This document shows, piece by piece, positions 19,321 through 29,181 of a stretch of 64,000 nucleotides of DNA (the first letter of the stretch is position 1; every line of letters starts with the position of its first letter). Where the stretch lies: positions 1 to 64,000 of the forward strand of contig NZ_PVXQ01000005.1 in NCBI RefSeq assembly GCF_002995745.1. The letters are read 5' to 3'. Both the position numbers and the translations under genes were made by a program. Under the pieces are notes generated by a model. It was given only the letters and a program-made list of their open reading frames with translations. It was not told where the DNA came from and did no database searches. The DNA is from Clostridium vincentii. Lineage in GTDB: Bacteria; Bacillota; Clostridia; Clostridiales; Clostridiaceae.

Positions 19321-19632
19321 TTATTTTAAGTTACTAACAGCGTTATTTATTTTATCAACACCTTCTACAGCTTTTGTCCACAATTCCTGTGCAGGAATTA
19401 TTTCAGCTATTGCTGCATAAGTTTCTTTTATTATAGGTATGTTAACAATATTTGTACTTTGAAGTGACATTAATACAAACCAACAAATTCCTACTATCGC
19501 AACTATTTTTATTATACCGCTTGCTGCTTTTATTAAAATAAAAAAAGCAATAATAGCCGCTACTATTAATATTATAGTGTTTGTTGTTAAATGTATTTGT
19601 CCTTCGTTTATTATATTATTTATTTCTTCCAT
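19321..19632 (-). CDS. Small membrane protein of unknown function
   Basis: 103 residues with two adjacent hydrophobic segments (about 18-38 and 41-60) and a helical C-terminal tail. AAGGAGG lies upstream of the ATG. It stands alone between the DUF2207 operon and a chemoreceptor gene, with its own terminator. I do not recognise the family. Confidence 0.6.
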   Translation of the reverse strand: MEEINNIINEGQIHLTTNTIILIVAAIIAFFILIKAASGIIKIVAIVGICWFVLMSLQSTNIVNIPIIKETYAAIAEIIPAQELWTKAVEGVDKINNAVSNLK

Positions 19633-19805
19633 TTATTTTCCTCCTTATTAGGGTACTGCATATTATAATTATCACTCTTTACTTCACCCTTTTTTCCTCT
19701 TCAGTATGATTGTTTTTCCTGACACTAATTCTGTGCCTTATTTATAGTATAACATGGAAGTACAGAATCCTTAAAAAGTAGACAAATTCACCTAGGGATT
19801 AAACA

Positions 19806-21872
19806 TTATATTTTAAATCTTGCTATCTCTTTCTTTAATCTATTTGCACTTTCTTTAGTTCTCAAGACCTGTTCCTTAACATCATTTGATTTATTATTTG
19901 CATCTATTGCTCTATCTGCTATACCTGTTGTTCCAGTTGCGCCTTCATTAGATGCGTGGGCTACTTCATCTATAGCTGACAAGATGTCTTGTATTGAAGT
20001 TAAAAGTTCTTCAGATGTATTACTAAATTCTGTTACAAGATCATCAATGTACTTTGCATCTTCACTGTATTTGTCTGCGACATCTAGCATAACCTGATAG
20101 TCATTATGTACATCTTTAGATACAAAAGTTAATAGATCATTTGAGCTGCTTGATAAGTTATCTACTGATCCGGTTACTTTTGCTGTAACATCCTGTATTT
20201 GAATAACAGTATTTTTTGATTGTTCAGCAAGCTTTCGTATTTCTTCTGAAACTACTGAAAATCCTCGTCCTGCTTCTCCCGCTCTTGCAGCTTCAATAGC
20301 AGCATTTAATGCTAGAAGGTTAGTTTGTTCAGTTATTTGCATAATGGAATCACTCAACATATTAATTTGTTTTACAACCTTTGACTCTTCTATTGCCTGT
20401 TCCAATTTTTCTTTTGTATTAGTAAATATTTCTTGTGCTTTCTTTTGAGAAGCATCAACATTTTTCTTAGTATCATTGGCTCTATTTGTGATTATTCCAG
20501 CAGCTTTTGCACCTTCTTTGGATTTTGAAGCTATGAAATGTACTGCTTTTTCTATTTCTTGAGAAGTTGCTGACATCTCCTGTGAAGATGCTGCTGTTTC
20601 TTCCATTCCTGCAGCTAACTCTTCTGTTGTTGCAGATATCTCCTCAAGGCTGGAATTTAATATAATAACATTGTTCACAACATCAGTTACTTCATCTTCT
20701 ATAGCTGATGATTCTTTTTTAATGCTATTAACCAACTGCTTTAATGAAATTTTCATATCATTTATTCCATTTGTGATTGAACCTACCTCATCATGTCTAG
20801 CCAAAAACTTAGGATCAATATCTTGGGAGAAGTCTCCCATTGCAATGGTTTTTAAATACTCAGAAGATTTTATTATAGGTGTAGTAATACTCCTGGTAGC
20901 AATAGTCATTAGCCCTATTGTTATAATAATTATAATCAAAGAAACAACTAGAACTATATATGATAGACTCTTGGCCCCTTCTTTCATTTCATCTAAGGAT
21001 AAAAATGATGCTAAAACCCAATCTGTACCCTCAACTTTATATGGATTAACCATGTAAGATACTCCATCAATTTCTACATTGAAAGATTTCAAGTCTGTTG
21101 CCAATAATTTATCAAGGCCTGCTATCTTGGTTTCTTCTAATTGTTTGAAATTATTATCCTGATTATTTCCATCTGCCATAATAACTCCTGTATTATGTAC
21201 TATCATAGAAAATCCTGTTCTTCCAGATTTCATTTCCTTCAACATATCACTAATAACAGATTGCTCCACATCAATTCCTACTGTACCAATAATATTTCCA
21301 TTAGAATCCTTAAGAGATCTAACGTTACTTGTTATTAAAACATTTTTAATAGGATCTAAATAAGGAGCTGTTCTTACTATCTCTCCATTTGGGGTTAAGC
21401 CTGTCTTATACCAATCTATTTCACTTGGAATATAATTTGCTGGTATCTCTGATTCAGGCCATTGTAGATATGAGCCTGTTTCAGTTCCAATATAAACATA
21501 CATTGTGCCAGGATGAGACTCTGCATATTGATTAAATACTGAATAAATCTCTTGTTCTAATCCACCATTCTTTGATGGTGTCATATTAACTTTATCCGTG
21601 CTGTTAGCATATGAAGTAATACTTGTGTCAGCCTTCATTACTAGTGGATTTGTGGCCATCATATTTATGTTTTTATCTACCCCTTCATAAAATATATTTA
21701 TAGCCTTAGATACAATTTTCATTTGTTCATTAGAATTCTTCAAATAATCATCTGAAGCTTGGGAAGATACCCTGTAATTAATTATAATACCGACTGCCCC
21801 TAATGCTATTAATATTACAGTTATGGAAATTGCTAAAAGTTGTGTTCGAATACTCTTAAATTTGCTAAACAT
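19806..21872 (-). CDS. Methyl-accepting chemotaxis protein with dCache sensor
   Basis: Transmembrane chemoreceptor of 688 residues. Membrane segments near 12-32 and 300-322 bracket a large extracellular dCache-type ligand domain ([24 protein letters not shown]). A HAMP domain and a cytoplasmic signalling domain follow, with the hairpin tip [23 protein letters not shown] conserved in shortened form here as [17 protein letters not shown]. It would control a CheA kinase encoded elsewhere. No chemotaxis genes flank it. Ligand unknown. Confidence 0.93.
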   Translation of the reverse strand: MFSKFKSIRTQLLAISITVILIALGAVGIIINYRVSSQASDDYLKNSNEQMKIVSKAINIFYEGVDKNINMMATNPLVMKADTSITSYANSTDKVNMTPSKNGGLEQEIYSVFNQYAESHPGTMYVYIGTETGSYLQWPESEIPANYIPSEIDWYKTGLTPNGEIVRTAPYLDPIKNVLITSNVRSLKDSNGNIIGTVGIDVEQSVISDMLKEMKSGRTGFSMIVHNTGVIMADGNNQDNNFKQLEETKIAGLDKLLATDLKSFNVEIDGVSYMVNPYKVEGTDWVLASFLSLDEMKEGAKSLSYIVLVVSLIIIIITIGLMTIATRSITTPIIKSSEYLKTIAMGDFSQDIDPKFLARHDEVGSITNGINDMKISLKQLVNSIKKESSAIEDEVTDVVNNVIILNSSLEEISATTEELAAGMEETAASSQEMSATSQEIEKAVHFIASKSKEGAKAAGIITNRANDTKKNVDASQKKAQEIFTNTKEKLEQAIEESKVVKQINMLSDSIMQITEQTNLLALNAAIEAARAGEAGRGFSVVSEEIRKLAEQSKNTVIQIQDVTAKVTGSVDNLSSSSNDLLTFVSKDVHNDYQVMLDVADKYSEDAKYIDDLVTEFSNTSEELLTSIQDILSAIDEVAHASNEGATGTTGIADRAIDANNKSNDVKEQVLRTKESANRLKKEIARFKI

Positions 21873-22066
21873 TTTAATCCATCCTTTCGTTTTAAATTAA
21901 CTCTTTTCAATATTAGGATATATTCATTTTATGTATATACTTCTGTATAATTTAGTACTCTGGCACTTATTTATACAATATAATATAATAATACTATGAT
22001 TTTATACAATAAGATATCGATTTTTTTGCTAATACGATATTTTATCCTGTGTAATTTATGGTAAAG

Positions 22067-22101
22067 AAAGTCTCAGCTTTATATTTTAAAGCTGAGACTT
22101 T
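22067..22101. terminator. Terminator downstream of the histidine kinase gene
   Basis: A 15-bp perfect stem, AAAGTCTCAGCTTTA with its complement, has a 5-base loop. It ends the amidase/regulator/kinase operon and could also work in the plus direction (ACTTTTTAT). Confidence 0.8.
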
Positions 22102-22142
22102 TTATATATCTTAATTATCTTGCAAATTATGATTTCAAATTT

Positions 22143-24365
22143 TTATTTAGGGTTATTTTCATAATAGGTCTTCTCTATTGGTAAGTCTATCGAGGGTATA
22201 ATAACCTTGGCTTTAAAGAGGTCTCCATCTATTTCAATTGAAAGACTTCCTCCTTGAAGTTCAAGTATACTCTTAGCAATTGATAGACCGAGCCCTGAAC
22301 CTTCAGTGTTTCTTGACTTATCTCCCCTTTTAAATCTTTCGAATATTTCTTCATTATCAAAATCCATTTCATATGAAGCCATATTTTTTATTATGATAAT
22401 TATTTTTTTATTCTCCTCTATTAAATCAATATATACTCTAGAATTTGGTTGAGAATATTTCAATGCATTGTTTATTAGATTCTCAAATACCCTCCAAGTC
22501 CTTTTCCCATCTAAATTTGCATAAACCTTTTCCTCAGGCATCTTTAGTCTAAATATTAAAGATGACTCGTTAATTTTTCCATCAAGCTCTGCTAATGTTT
22601 GTTTTAAAAGCGCAGTTACATCTACCTTTTCCATATTAAATTCTACTGCACCACTGGCCATTTTAGAGGCTTCAAACAAATCATCAATAAGAGTCTTAAG
22701 TCTCTGGGATTTTCTTTCTAATACTTCTATATAACTCTGTGTTTCTTCCTTAGTTATATCTTCTTTTTTTAGTAAATCCACATAATTTATAATAGACGTA
22801 AGTGGCGTTTTTAAATCGTGGGACACATTAGTTATAAGCTCAGACTTAAGCCTTTCGCTTTTTATCTCATTTTCAAGAGATTTTTTAAATCCAGCCTTCA
22901 TATTGTTTATGTTATGGGCTATTTTCAAAAGATCTCCGCTCCCCTTTTCTTCTATAGTATAATTAAGATTTCCTGAAACTATTTCTTCTGTTCCTTTTGT
23001 AAGTCTACTGAAAAATCTACCTATCTTAGAAATGTAGAACAACATAAAAATCATGTAACACAGTATATATGCCATTGATGCTATTGCTATCATTCCTGTG
23101 AAACTTGACCTTAAAAGTATCCAAATAACTATTCCCATTGTAGATACTCCAAGTAATAAAGTAAGTAGAATTTTAAACTTATCACTTTGAATTACATGGC
23201 TACGTAATAATCTGTTCAATAGAGATTTTTTTATCACTTCTCTAAATCCTTCTTTATTTCTTTTTAAATCAATTGCCAGCTGCACATTCTTAATAAGATA
23301 GAATATATAAACGGCTACAATCGTAATGCTATAAATTTGTGTGAATTCATAGGGCTTATAAAAAAACATCAAATTATTAAGATATATCTTCATTATAAAG
23401 AGATATATTAAAAATATAAATATTTTTAAATCTAAGGGTACTTTTTTGTACCACTTTATTCCCTTTTGAAGAATGGTTATCTCGTCCTTCTTTTTCTTCA
23501 ATAAATATATTAGAATAGGAAGTCCTATTACTAATGAGACAATGGCAATTACCATTTCTTTAATAAGTCTTTCTTTTACAGAATTATAGTAATTGTAATT
23601 CTCATATATAGAACTATTTTTATCTATATCCTTCGGAACAATAAAATATAATTCTCCGCTAGTTTCACTAACTAACTGATCTATAGGGAACATTTCATCA
23701 GTATTCTTATCTAAAGATTCTTCAGAAAATTTTATACTGTATAAGGCGTTATCTTTCACATACTTATCTATATCTGAAATATCTTCTATATTTGTATTTA
23801 TAACAGTGTTTTTCGCATTTGTAATATAGTATTTTATCATAGCTGTTTCACTTATAGCACTTTTAATATTTTCATAGTCTTCATTTTTATATGCAACTAT
23901 TTCCTTTTTTAAGTCTTCTAAAGTTTTAGTGTTTTTTATTTTCATCTCTTCAAGTTCTTTATTTTTTGCCTCAATTAACCTATTAACCTCAGGTATATTA
24001 TTTAGATTCTTTGCCTCATCTATACTATATTGATATTTGTTGTATATTTCATATTCCCTATCTTGCAAATTAGAATCATATACTGTTTTAGATGAGGTTA
24101 CCTCATATTCTGTAACCTTATAATCATCTGATTTTAGGGAATAATCTTTGTATATACCATTAAGTGCTCGTATATTATAAGCATAACCCCTTAATTCAGA
24201 TTTGAATTCAGATTTGAATTCTGAGCTAGTAAAGTAAGTATCTGTCTTTAAATAACTTCTATTTTTTATTAAATCACTTACTGCCAGGGTTGTTAGTCCA
24301 AGCATATAAACAGATATAATAAAAACTATAAAAAATCTATATTTACTTTTCAATTTTATAACCAA
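22143..24365 (-). CDS. Membrane sensor histidine kinase
   Basis: 740 residues. An N-terminal membrane helix and a long lysine/glutamate-rich extracellular region (about 35-265) are followed by several further membrane segments up to about 450. A HAMP region, a HisKA domain with NVSHDLKTPLTSI and an ATPase domain with ENLINNALKYS and GSGLGLSIAKS complete it. The first codon is TTG at 24365, overlapping the end of the response-regulator gene by 23 bp. It should phosphorylate that regulator. Multiple central membrane segments are more than the usual two for this class. Signal unknown, possibly cell-wall related given the upstream amidase-like gene. Confidence 0.9.
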   Translation of the reverse strand: MVIKLKSKYRFFIVFIISVYMLGLTTLAVSDLIKNRSYLKTDTYFTSSEFKSEFKSELRGYAYNIRALNGIYKDYSLKSDDYKVTEYEVTSSKTVYDSNLQDREYEIYNKYQYSIDEAKNLNNIPEVNRLIEAKNKELEEMKIKNTKTLEDLKKEIVAYKNEDYENIKSAISETAMIKYYITNAKNTVINTNIEDISDIDKYVKDNALYSIKFSEESLDKNTDEMFPIDQLVSETSGELYFIVPKDIDKNSSIYENYNYYNSVKERLIKEMVIAIVSLVIGLPILIYLLKKKKDEITILQKGIKWYKKVPLDLKIFIFLIYLFIMKIYLNNLMFFYKPYEFTQIYSITIVAVYIFYLIKNVQLAIDLKRNKEGFREVIKKSLLNRLLRSHVIQSDKFKILLTLLLGVSTMGIVIWILLRSSFTGMIAIASMAYILCYMIFMLFYISKIGRFFSRLTKGTEEIVSGNLNYTIEEKGSGDLLKIAHNINNMKAGFKKSLENEIKSERLKSELITNVSHDLKTPLTSIINYVDLLKKEDITKEETQSYIEVLERKSQRLKTLIDDLFEASKMASGAVEFNMEKVDVTALLKQTLAELDGKINESSLIFRLKMPEEKVYANLDGKRTWRVFENLINNALKYSQPNSRVYIDLIEENKKIIIIIKNMASYEMDFDNEEIFERFKRGDKSRNTEGSGLGLSIAKSILELQGGSLSIEIDGDLFKAKVIIPSIDLPIEKTYYENNPK

Positions 24366-25035
24366 TACCCCACACCACCTTCAGATATTTTGGTTCCTTT
24401 GGATTAATCTCTATCTTCTCTCTTATTCTTCTTATATGAACTGACACAGTATTTTCTCCATTATAAAATGGTTCTCCCCAAACTCTTTCATATATTTCCT
24501 CAATTGAAAATACCCTTCCCTTATTCCTCATTAAAAGTTCAAGAATCTTATATTCTGTAGAGGTAAGATTCCTCTCTTTTTCATCCACTGTCACCATCTT
24601 TGAATTTTTATTTAATATAAGTCCTCTAACATTTATCTCATCTTCACTCTCTTTATAATTTCCAAAGTCTGTATATCTTCTCAGCTGAGATTTAACTCTA
24701 GCTACTAATTCCATTGGATTAAAAGGTTTTGTAATATAATCATCTGCTCCTATATTAAGTCCTAATATTTTATCAGTATCCTCTGATTTAGCTGATAACA
24801 TTACTATGGGAATGTTTTTACTTTCTCTAATTTTAAATGTAGCTTTAATTCCATCCATTCTAGGCATCATTATATCCATTAATATAAGGTGAATTTCTTC
24901 TCTTTCTAGAACCTCTAAGGCTTCTATCCCATCTACTGCATGAAATACTTTTATCCCCTCATTTTTCAAATATATTTCAATAGCTTCCCTTATTTCATAA
25001 TCATCATCTACAACTAAAACATTATATTTGGCCAC
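24343..25035 (-). CDS. OmpR-family response regulator
   Basis: 230 residues: receiver domain (about 1-120) with phosphoacceptor Asp54 in LMDIMMP and the acidic pocket VVDDD, and a C-terminal winged-helix DNA-binding domain (VWGEPF, VSVHIRRIREKI). Partner of the overlapping histidine kinase. The GTG at 25035 is preferred because AAGGGG lies 8 bp upstream; a GTG at 25044 overlaps that site. Confidence 0.92.
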   Translation of the reverse strand: MAKYNVLVVDDDYEIREAIEIYLKNEGIKVFHAVDGIEALEVLEREEIHLILMDIMMPRMDGIKATFKIRESKNIPIVMLSAKSEDTDKILGLNIGADDYITKPFNPMELVARVKSQLRRYTDFGNYKESEDEINVRGLILNKNSKMVTVDEKERNLTSTEYKILELLMRNKGRVFSIEEIYERVWGEPFYNGENTVSVHIRRIREKIEINPKEPKYLKVVWGIGYKIEK

Positions 25036-25085
25036 AATATTCACCCCTTTTTTACATTATACATGTTTATAAGTCTCTCCCACAA

Positions 25086-25658
25086 TTAGATCTTCTTCAT
25101 ATAAAATGCAAAGGCATCCTTACTATAACCATTTGCTTTATCTACAACCTTTATATTTCTAATATGGTAGACCTTGCCCTTATAATCCTTTGCTTGATTG
25201 TCACATATATATGCATAATCATAGTTACCTTCCTCTACCCATTTCATAAAAATATAGGTATGGGTTGGAACTCCATTTTTATCGCCATCCCCATCTGTTG
25301 TGAAACATATATCTCCGAGTTTTAGTTCCTCATAATTGCTTTGTTTTTCCCAACCCTTTGCCTTTAAAAAAGTTAAAATTTGGGATATGTTATTTGTTTC
25401 ATTAGGAACATTAAAATTGTTTTTCCTTAATACTTCAGCTATAAAATAAACACAGGTATTAGCTGAACTACCATTATTTAATTTTGTTGCTGTAGCATTT
25501 ACATTCGTTCTATTCCATTTGTCATCTAGAAAATTATATACATCTGCATTAGAATATAAAGTTTCTCCATCTACATCTTTTTTTTGTATAGATTGATAAA
25601 TATTTATTGCTATAACTATTATCACAAATAATATTAAAAAATTCCTCAATTTTTTCAT
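25086..25658 (-). CDS. Secreted NlpC/CHAP-like cysteine amidase (predicted)
   Basis: 190 residues with an N-terminal membrane anchor or signal (about 5-22). The mature part has an NTCVYFIAEVL segment whose cysteine starts a helix and a later THTYIFM histidine strand, preceded by LKLGDICF. This Cys-His order fits the papain-like NlpC/P60 or CHAP amidase fold, which cuts peptidoglycan peptides; the assignment is from pattern, not certain. It is 50 bp upstream of the response regulator in the same direction and may be the first gene of that operon, suggesting a wall-stress or remodelling circuit. Confidence 0.6.
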   Translation of the reverse strand: MKKLRNFLILFVIIVIAINIYQSIQKKDVDGETLYSNADVYNFLDDKWNRTNVNATATKLNNGSSANTCVYFIAEVLRKNNFNVPNETNNISQILTFLKAKGWEKQSNYEELKLGDICFTTDGDGDKNGVPTHTYIFMKWVEEGNYDYAYICDNQAKDYKGKVYHIRNIKVVDKANGYSKDAFAFYMKKI

Positions 25659-25742
25659 ATGTCATCCCCCTAATACAACTAATTATACAAGGTAGTTTTT
25701 ACAAAATACTTGGGATAATTCTTTCGAATTTATTAAGAAATC

Positions 25743-25787
25743 AAAAAGAGCATTACCCTCCAACTATTTGGATGGTAATGCTCTTTT
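25743..25787 (-). terminator. Terminator of the Gfo/Idh/MocA gene
   Basis: A long stem with an AAAAGAGCATTACC left arm and a GGTAATGCTCTTTT right arm is followed on the minus strand by TTTTTGATTT. A short inner stem continues the pairing. Confidence 0.85.
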
Positions 25788-25853
25788 ATCTAATTTAAAC
25801 CTATTTCTACACTATTCTACTCTTTATATACAACTGTTTAATATCCTTCTAGT

Positions 25854-26756
25854 CTATTTTGTTATCATCATTACAATTTTTTCACAGATTTCATGAGTGA
25901 TCAAAGAATCTGCAATAGATGGTTCTGGTGTTTCATGATTTTCAACACAACTAATAAAATGATCTACTATTTGATAGAATCCACGTTTATATAATGTCGG
26001 TTGCCAGTCACCAAATTTGGATATATTCATATCTTTATCATGAAACTGAGTTGTTTCCACAAAATTATCTACTACGAATTTATTTTCAGCAGTCATATAT
26101 TCTATTATTTCTTCAGTAACGCCATTATTTCTATTCATAATTCCAATAGCAGTACATTCATCTCCAATTAATTCAATAATTACATTATGAAGTAAATTAT
26201 CTTTCTCTAAGTAGCGAACATGAAGATCTTTTACCTCAGTACCCATTAAGAAACGAAGAGTATCAACAACATGTACAAAGTCTTCAACAATAGCACGTCT
26301 TGTTTCATCTGGAAATTTAAATCTATTTTTCTGTATAATAATGATATCTGCTTTTCCATGCTCTTTTAGTTTATTTATCATAGGAGCAAATCTTCTGTTA
26401 AACCCAACCATAGCAACTAGACCTTTTTCCTTTGCTAGTTTTACTAGCTTTTTAGTCTCTTCAAAGTTTAATGATATTGGTTTATCTATGTATACATTAA
26501 TACCATTTTGAAGAAGCTTTTCTGCTATTTTAAAATGAGCCACTGTGGCAGTACTTACAAAAGCTGCATCTATACCTTTTTTTATTAATTCATCTACCGT
26601 TTGAACTGATTGAGTAATTCTATATTTTTCTGATAATTTATTTAAAGTGTCAATATTTCTAGTACAGAGTATAACCTCTACATCTTCTTTTTCAGTAAGT
26701 ACTGGTAAATATCCCTTTTGTGCTATATCTCCTAGTCCTATAATTCCAATTTTCAT
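25854..26756 (-). CDS. Gfo/Idh/MocA-family oxidoreductase
   Basis: 300 residues: N-terminal Rossmann fold with MKIGIIGLGDIAQKGYLP and the family's DKP signature (YIDKPISLNFEE) near residue 92, then the alpha/beta substrate domain. These enzymes oxidise or reduce sugars, inositols or related alcohols using NAD(P). It stands alone, so the substrate cannot be inferred. AAGGAGG precedes the ATG. Confidence 0.88.
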   Translation of the reverse strand: MKIGIIGLGDIAQKGYLPVLTEKEDVEVILCTRNIDTLNKLSEKYRITQSVQTVDELIKKGIDAAFVSTATVAHFKIAEKLLQNGINVYIDKPISLNFEETKKLVKLAKEKGLVAMVGFNRRFAPMINKLKEHGKADIIIIQKNRFKFPDETRRAIVEDFVHVVDTLRFLMGTEVKDLHVRYLEKDNLLHNVIIELIGDECTAIGIMNRNNGVTEEIIEYMTAENKFVVDNFVETTQFHDKDMNISKFGDWQPTLYKRGFYQIVDHFISCVENHETPEPSIADSLITHEICEKIVMMITK

Positions 26757-26805
26757 TTAATAAATCCTCCTTAAAAAAAATGATTTACTCTCATTATTAT
26801 ATTCA

Positions 26806-26840
26806 AAATAGCACAGCCGTAGTATACAACTGTGCTATTT
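26806..26840 (-). terminator. Terminator of the sulfite/nitrite reductase-like gene
   Basis: AAATAGCACAG and CTGTGCTATTT pair around a 13-base loop. On the minus strand the stem is followed by TGAATATAAT, a weak U-run. Confidence 0.7.
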
Positions 26841-26858
26841 CTTTGATTTTCGATTTAC

Positions 26859-28409
26859 TTAAACTATATATTTCTCTACTAATTCCTTAAACTTCTCTTG
26901 AGATGTTTCAATCCATTTATAAAAAGTTTCATCAGAAATATCAACTAATTGTGCTAATTCATATAAAAATTCTGGGACTTTCTCCTGTGGCAAATCTCCA
27001 TAATTAATACCAAGACGAGCTTTATCTATCTCATGACTACCATCCATATGTAACTCAAATACATTTCTAGATTGTCCCTCTACTTTTTTCATTTTCCCAG
27101 TTAGTCCTATCTCACCTATTTCATGTACACTACAAGAATTAGGGCATCCTGAAATGCGGACTCTAGGAAGAATATCCTTTGTAAAGTTATTATCTCTAAA
27201 TAATTTTATAGTATCCTCTAAGGTACTTTGACTATTAAGTACTCCTATCTGGCAAGTTGGAACTCCTATACAGCATACTGATTGCTCTAATTTTGTATCG
27301 CCGCCTAGATTTTTTGTAAGTTTAATCAAATCTTTAGCTTCTCTGCCATCTAGATTCCTTATATATAATCCTTCTGTCATTGTAAGCCTTATTTCGCTGC
27401 CATTAATCTTATCTAATTTATCTAAAATACGCTTCATAGTATCTAGTTTTAAATTTCCACCAATGGGATGGAAATAAACACTATATAAGCCTTTCTGCTT
27501 TTGGCTAAATAATCTAGGATTTTTAACAATTGTTTTAATTCCAGGCTTACGATCATATCTAGTTACAGGATTAACATCTAAATTATTATTATCCTTGGCT
27601 TCCTGTAAATATTTCTTATAGCATTTTATGAACTCATCCTTACCCATTCTCTGAACTATAAATCTTATTCTAGCTTTTGCTTTATTTTCATAATCGCCTT
27701 CATTTATAAAGAGATTTGTTATTGCCTCTACATGATATAGTACATCTTTAGGTTCAACCAATTCATCATAATCTACTGACAATGCTGGATTACGTCCAAT
27801 ACCACCACCTAAAAATAATCTGAAATACTCTTTACCATCTTTCTTAACCGCTAAAAATCCAAGGTCTGTAGCTGTACAATGTGCCTCATCCTCTTCGCTA
27901 TTAGAAAATCCTATTTTCATTTTTCTTGGTAGCTTATACAGATGTATTTTCTTTAAAATATGTTTGCCTACTTCATTTGCATATGGGCTAACATCAAATT
28001 CCTCTTCAGGATCTACTCCTGCTAGTGGTGACATAGCAACATTTCTTGGAAAGTTTCCACCAGCTCCCCTTGTATAAATATCCTTTTTTAAACCCTCTTC
28101 AATTATGTCACAAATCTGATCTATTGATAAACTATGTATTTGTATAGATTGGCGAGTAGTTAAATGTACGCTATTCAAATTATATTTAAAGGCAAAATTA
28201 TATACGGTTTTTAAATCTTCTTTAGTTATAATTCCTGATGGAATCCTTAACCTTACCATAAATTCTGCTCCACCACGATGAGCGTATACTCCCATACCTC
28301 CAGAAACCTTTTTAAAGTCCATTGAAGTTACTTCTTTTTTTATAAATTTATGTCCTAATTCTCTAAACTCAGGTATTTCTCCTAATAGAATTGATTTTAA
28401 ATTATCCAT
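26859..28409 (-). CDS. Ferredoxin-dependent sulfite/nitrite reductase-like protein
   Basis: 516 residues with two nitrite/sulfite reductase half-domains and the siroheme/[4Fe-4S] cysteines (CCIGVPTC and GCPNSC). LTTRQSIQIHSL is the usual N-terminal substrate-domain motif. It should carry out six-electron reduction of sulfite or nitrite in the cytoplasm, but the sequence alone does not settle which. The ATG at 28409 has AAAGGAA upstream; the longer frame to 28502 codes for a low-complexity stretch without a ribosome site. No siroheme or sulfate genes flank it. A decayed fragment of a related gene lies at 54107-54280. Confidence 0.85.
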   Translation of the reverse strand: MDNLKSILLGEIPEFRELGHKFIKKEVTSMDFKKVSGGMGVYAHRGGAEFMVRLRIPSGIITKEDLKTVYNFAFKYNLNSVHLTTRQSIQIHSLSIDQICDIIEEGLKKDIYTRGAGGNFPRNVAMSPLAGVDPEEEFDVSPYANEVGKHILKKIHLYKLPRKMKIGFSNSEEDEAHCTATDLGFLAVKKDGKEYFRLFLGGGIGRNPALSVDYDELVEPKDVLYHVEAITNLFINEGDYENKAKARIRFIVQRMGKDEFIKCYKKYLQEAKDNNNLDVNPVTRYDRKPGIKTIVKNPRLFSQKQKGLYSVYFHPIGGNLKLDTMKRILDKLDKINGSEIRLTMTEGLYIRNLDGREAKDLIKLTKNLGGDTKLEQSVCCIGVPTCQIGVLNSQSTLEDTIKLFRDNNFTKDILPRVRISGCPNSCSVHEIGEIGLTGKMKKVEGQSRNVFELHMDGSHEIDKARLGINYGDLPQEKVPEFLYELAQLVDISDETFYKWIETSQEKFKELVEKYIV

Positions 28410-28521
28410 TTTAACTACATTCCTTTCGTTGCACCCAAGGCGCAGAAGTATATTAACATTTAGTAATTTTTTTACTACTTTAAGTATAATATATGTATAC
28501 ATATAAGTAAAATAAAAAAAA

Positions 28522-28553
28522 GATGATTTCGTGCTTTTCTACACGAAATCATC
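28522..28553 (-). terminator. Terminator of the ferritin-like gene
   Basis: GATGATTTCGTG pairs with CACGAAATCATC; on the minus strand the stem runs into TTTTTTTTATTTT. An almost identical hairpin is found at 36720-36751. Confidence 0.9.
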
Positions 28554-28562
28554 CTCTTCTTT

Positions 28563-29081
28563 TTAGCACTTAAGATTTCCATACTTATCCTTATCTAAAA
28601 TAATTAAGACTCTTGTCAATTCTTCAACATGCTCTTTCTCATCTGTGATTATTTCTTTAATAATTCTTCTTATAGTATTATCACTTAAATTAAGTATAAA
28701 ATGTTCATAAAGTAATATAGCTTCTAGCTCTCCTTTTATTGCATCTCTAATATTTACAAGAAGATTAGTATTCTTATTACTTTTATTATTGTAATCACTA
28801 TATTTTCCCTTATCTGATATTTTTATATTTTTTTCTGCGCCTTCCTTTAATCCCTTTAATTCCTCATCTATTGATCTTAAAGCTTCTAAAAACATTGCGT
28901 AATGGCTCTTCTCATCATCCATAATTTCATAAAATATTTCTTTTAATTCCTTATTATCTGTTGATGCTATAAAGTACCTATAATCGTTAATTGCCAGCAA
29001 TTCTGCTATAAGACCTTCCCTTAGAAATCCATCTACACTTTTTGCTATCCCTTCTGGTTGTCTTTCAGTTGTGTAACTCAT
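28563..29081 (-). CDS. Ferritin-like / rubrerythrin-type diiron protein
   Basis: 172 residues forming a four-helix bundle. Metal ligands are visible as E57xxH60 (DEKSH) and E148xxH151 (DEKEH), each paired with an earlier glutamate helix (REGLIAELL, KGELEAILL). The middle linker (85-105) is polar and lysine-rich. There is no C-terminal rubredoxin domain. Likely role is iron or peroxide handling in an anaerobe. AGGAGG lies upstream. It follows the thiolase-like gene by about 100 bp but probably has its own promoter. Confidence 0.8.
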   Translation of the reverse strand: MSYTTERQPEGIAKSVDGFLREGLIAELLAINDYRYFIASTDNKELKEIFYEIMDDEKSHYAMFLEALRSIDEELKGLKEGAEKNIKISDKGKYSDYNNKSNKNTNLLVNIRDAIKGELEAILLYEHFILNLSDNTIRRIIKEIITDEKEHVEELTRVLIILDKDKYGNLKC

Positions 29082-29181
29082 AATATCCTCCTAAATTTTA
29101 TATATATATCTTATATATGCTTGTACTTCGTTCTTCATTCACTATAATGAATTAAAAGCATTTGAAAAGATGATTCTAATC

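Noticed and set aside
21873-22142. c-di-GMP riboswitch expected upstream of chemoreceptor or signalling genes
   Set aside because: No GEMM-type conserved core could be seen in this or other leaders.
28410-28502. Longer N-terminus of the sulfite/nitrite reductase-like gene
   Set aside because: The extra codons are low-complexity and include the ribosome site of the ATG at 28409.
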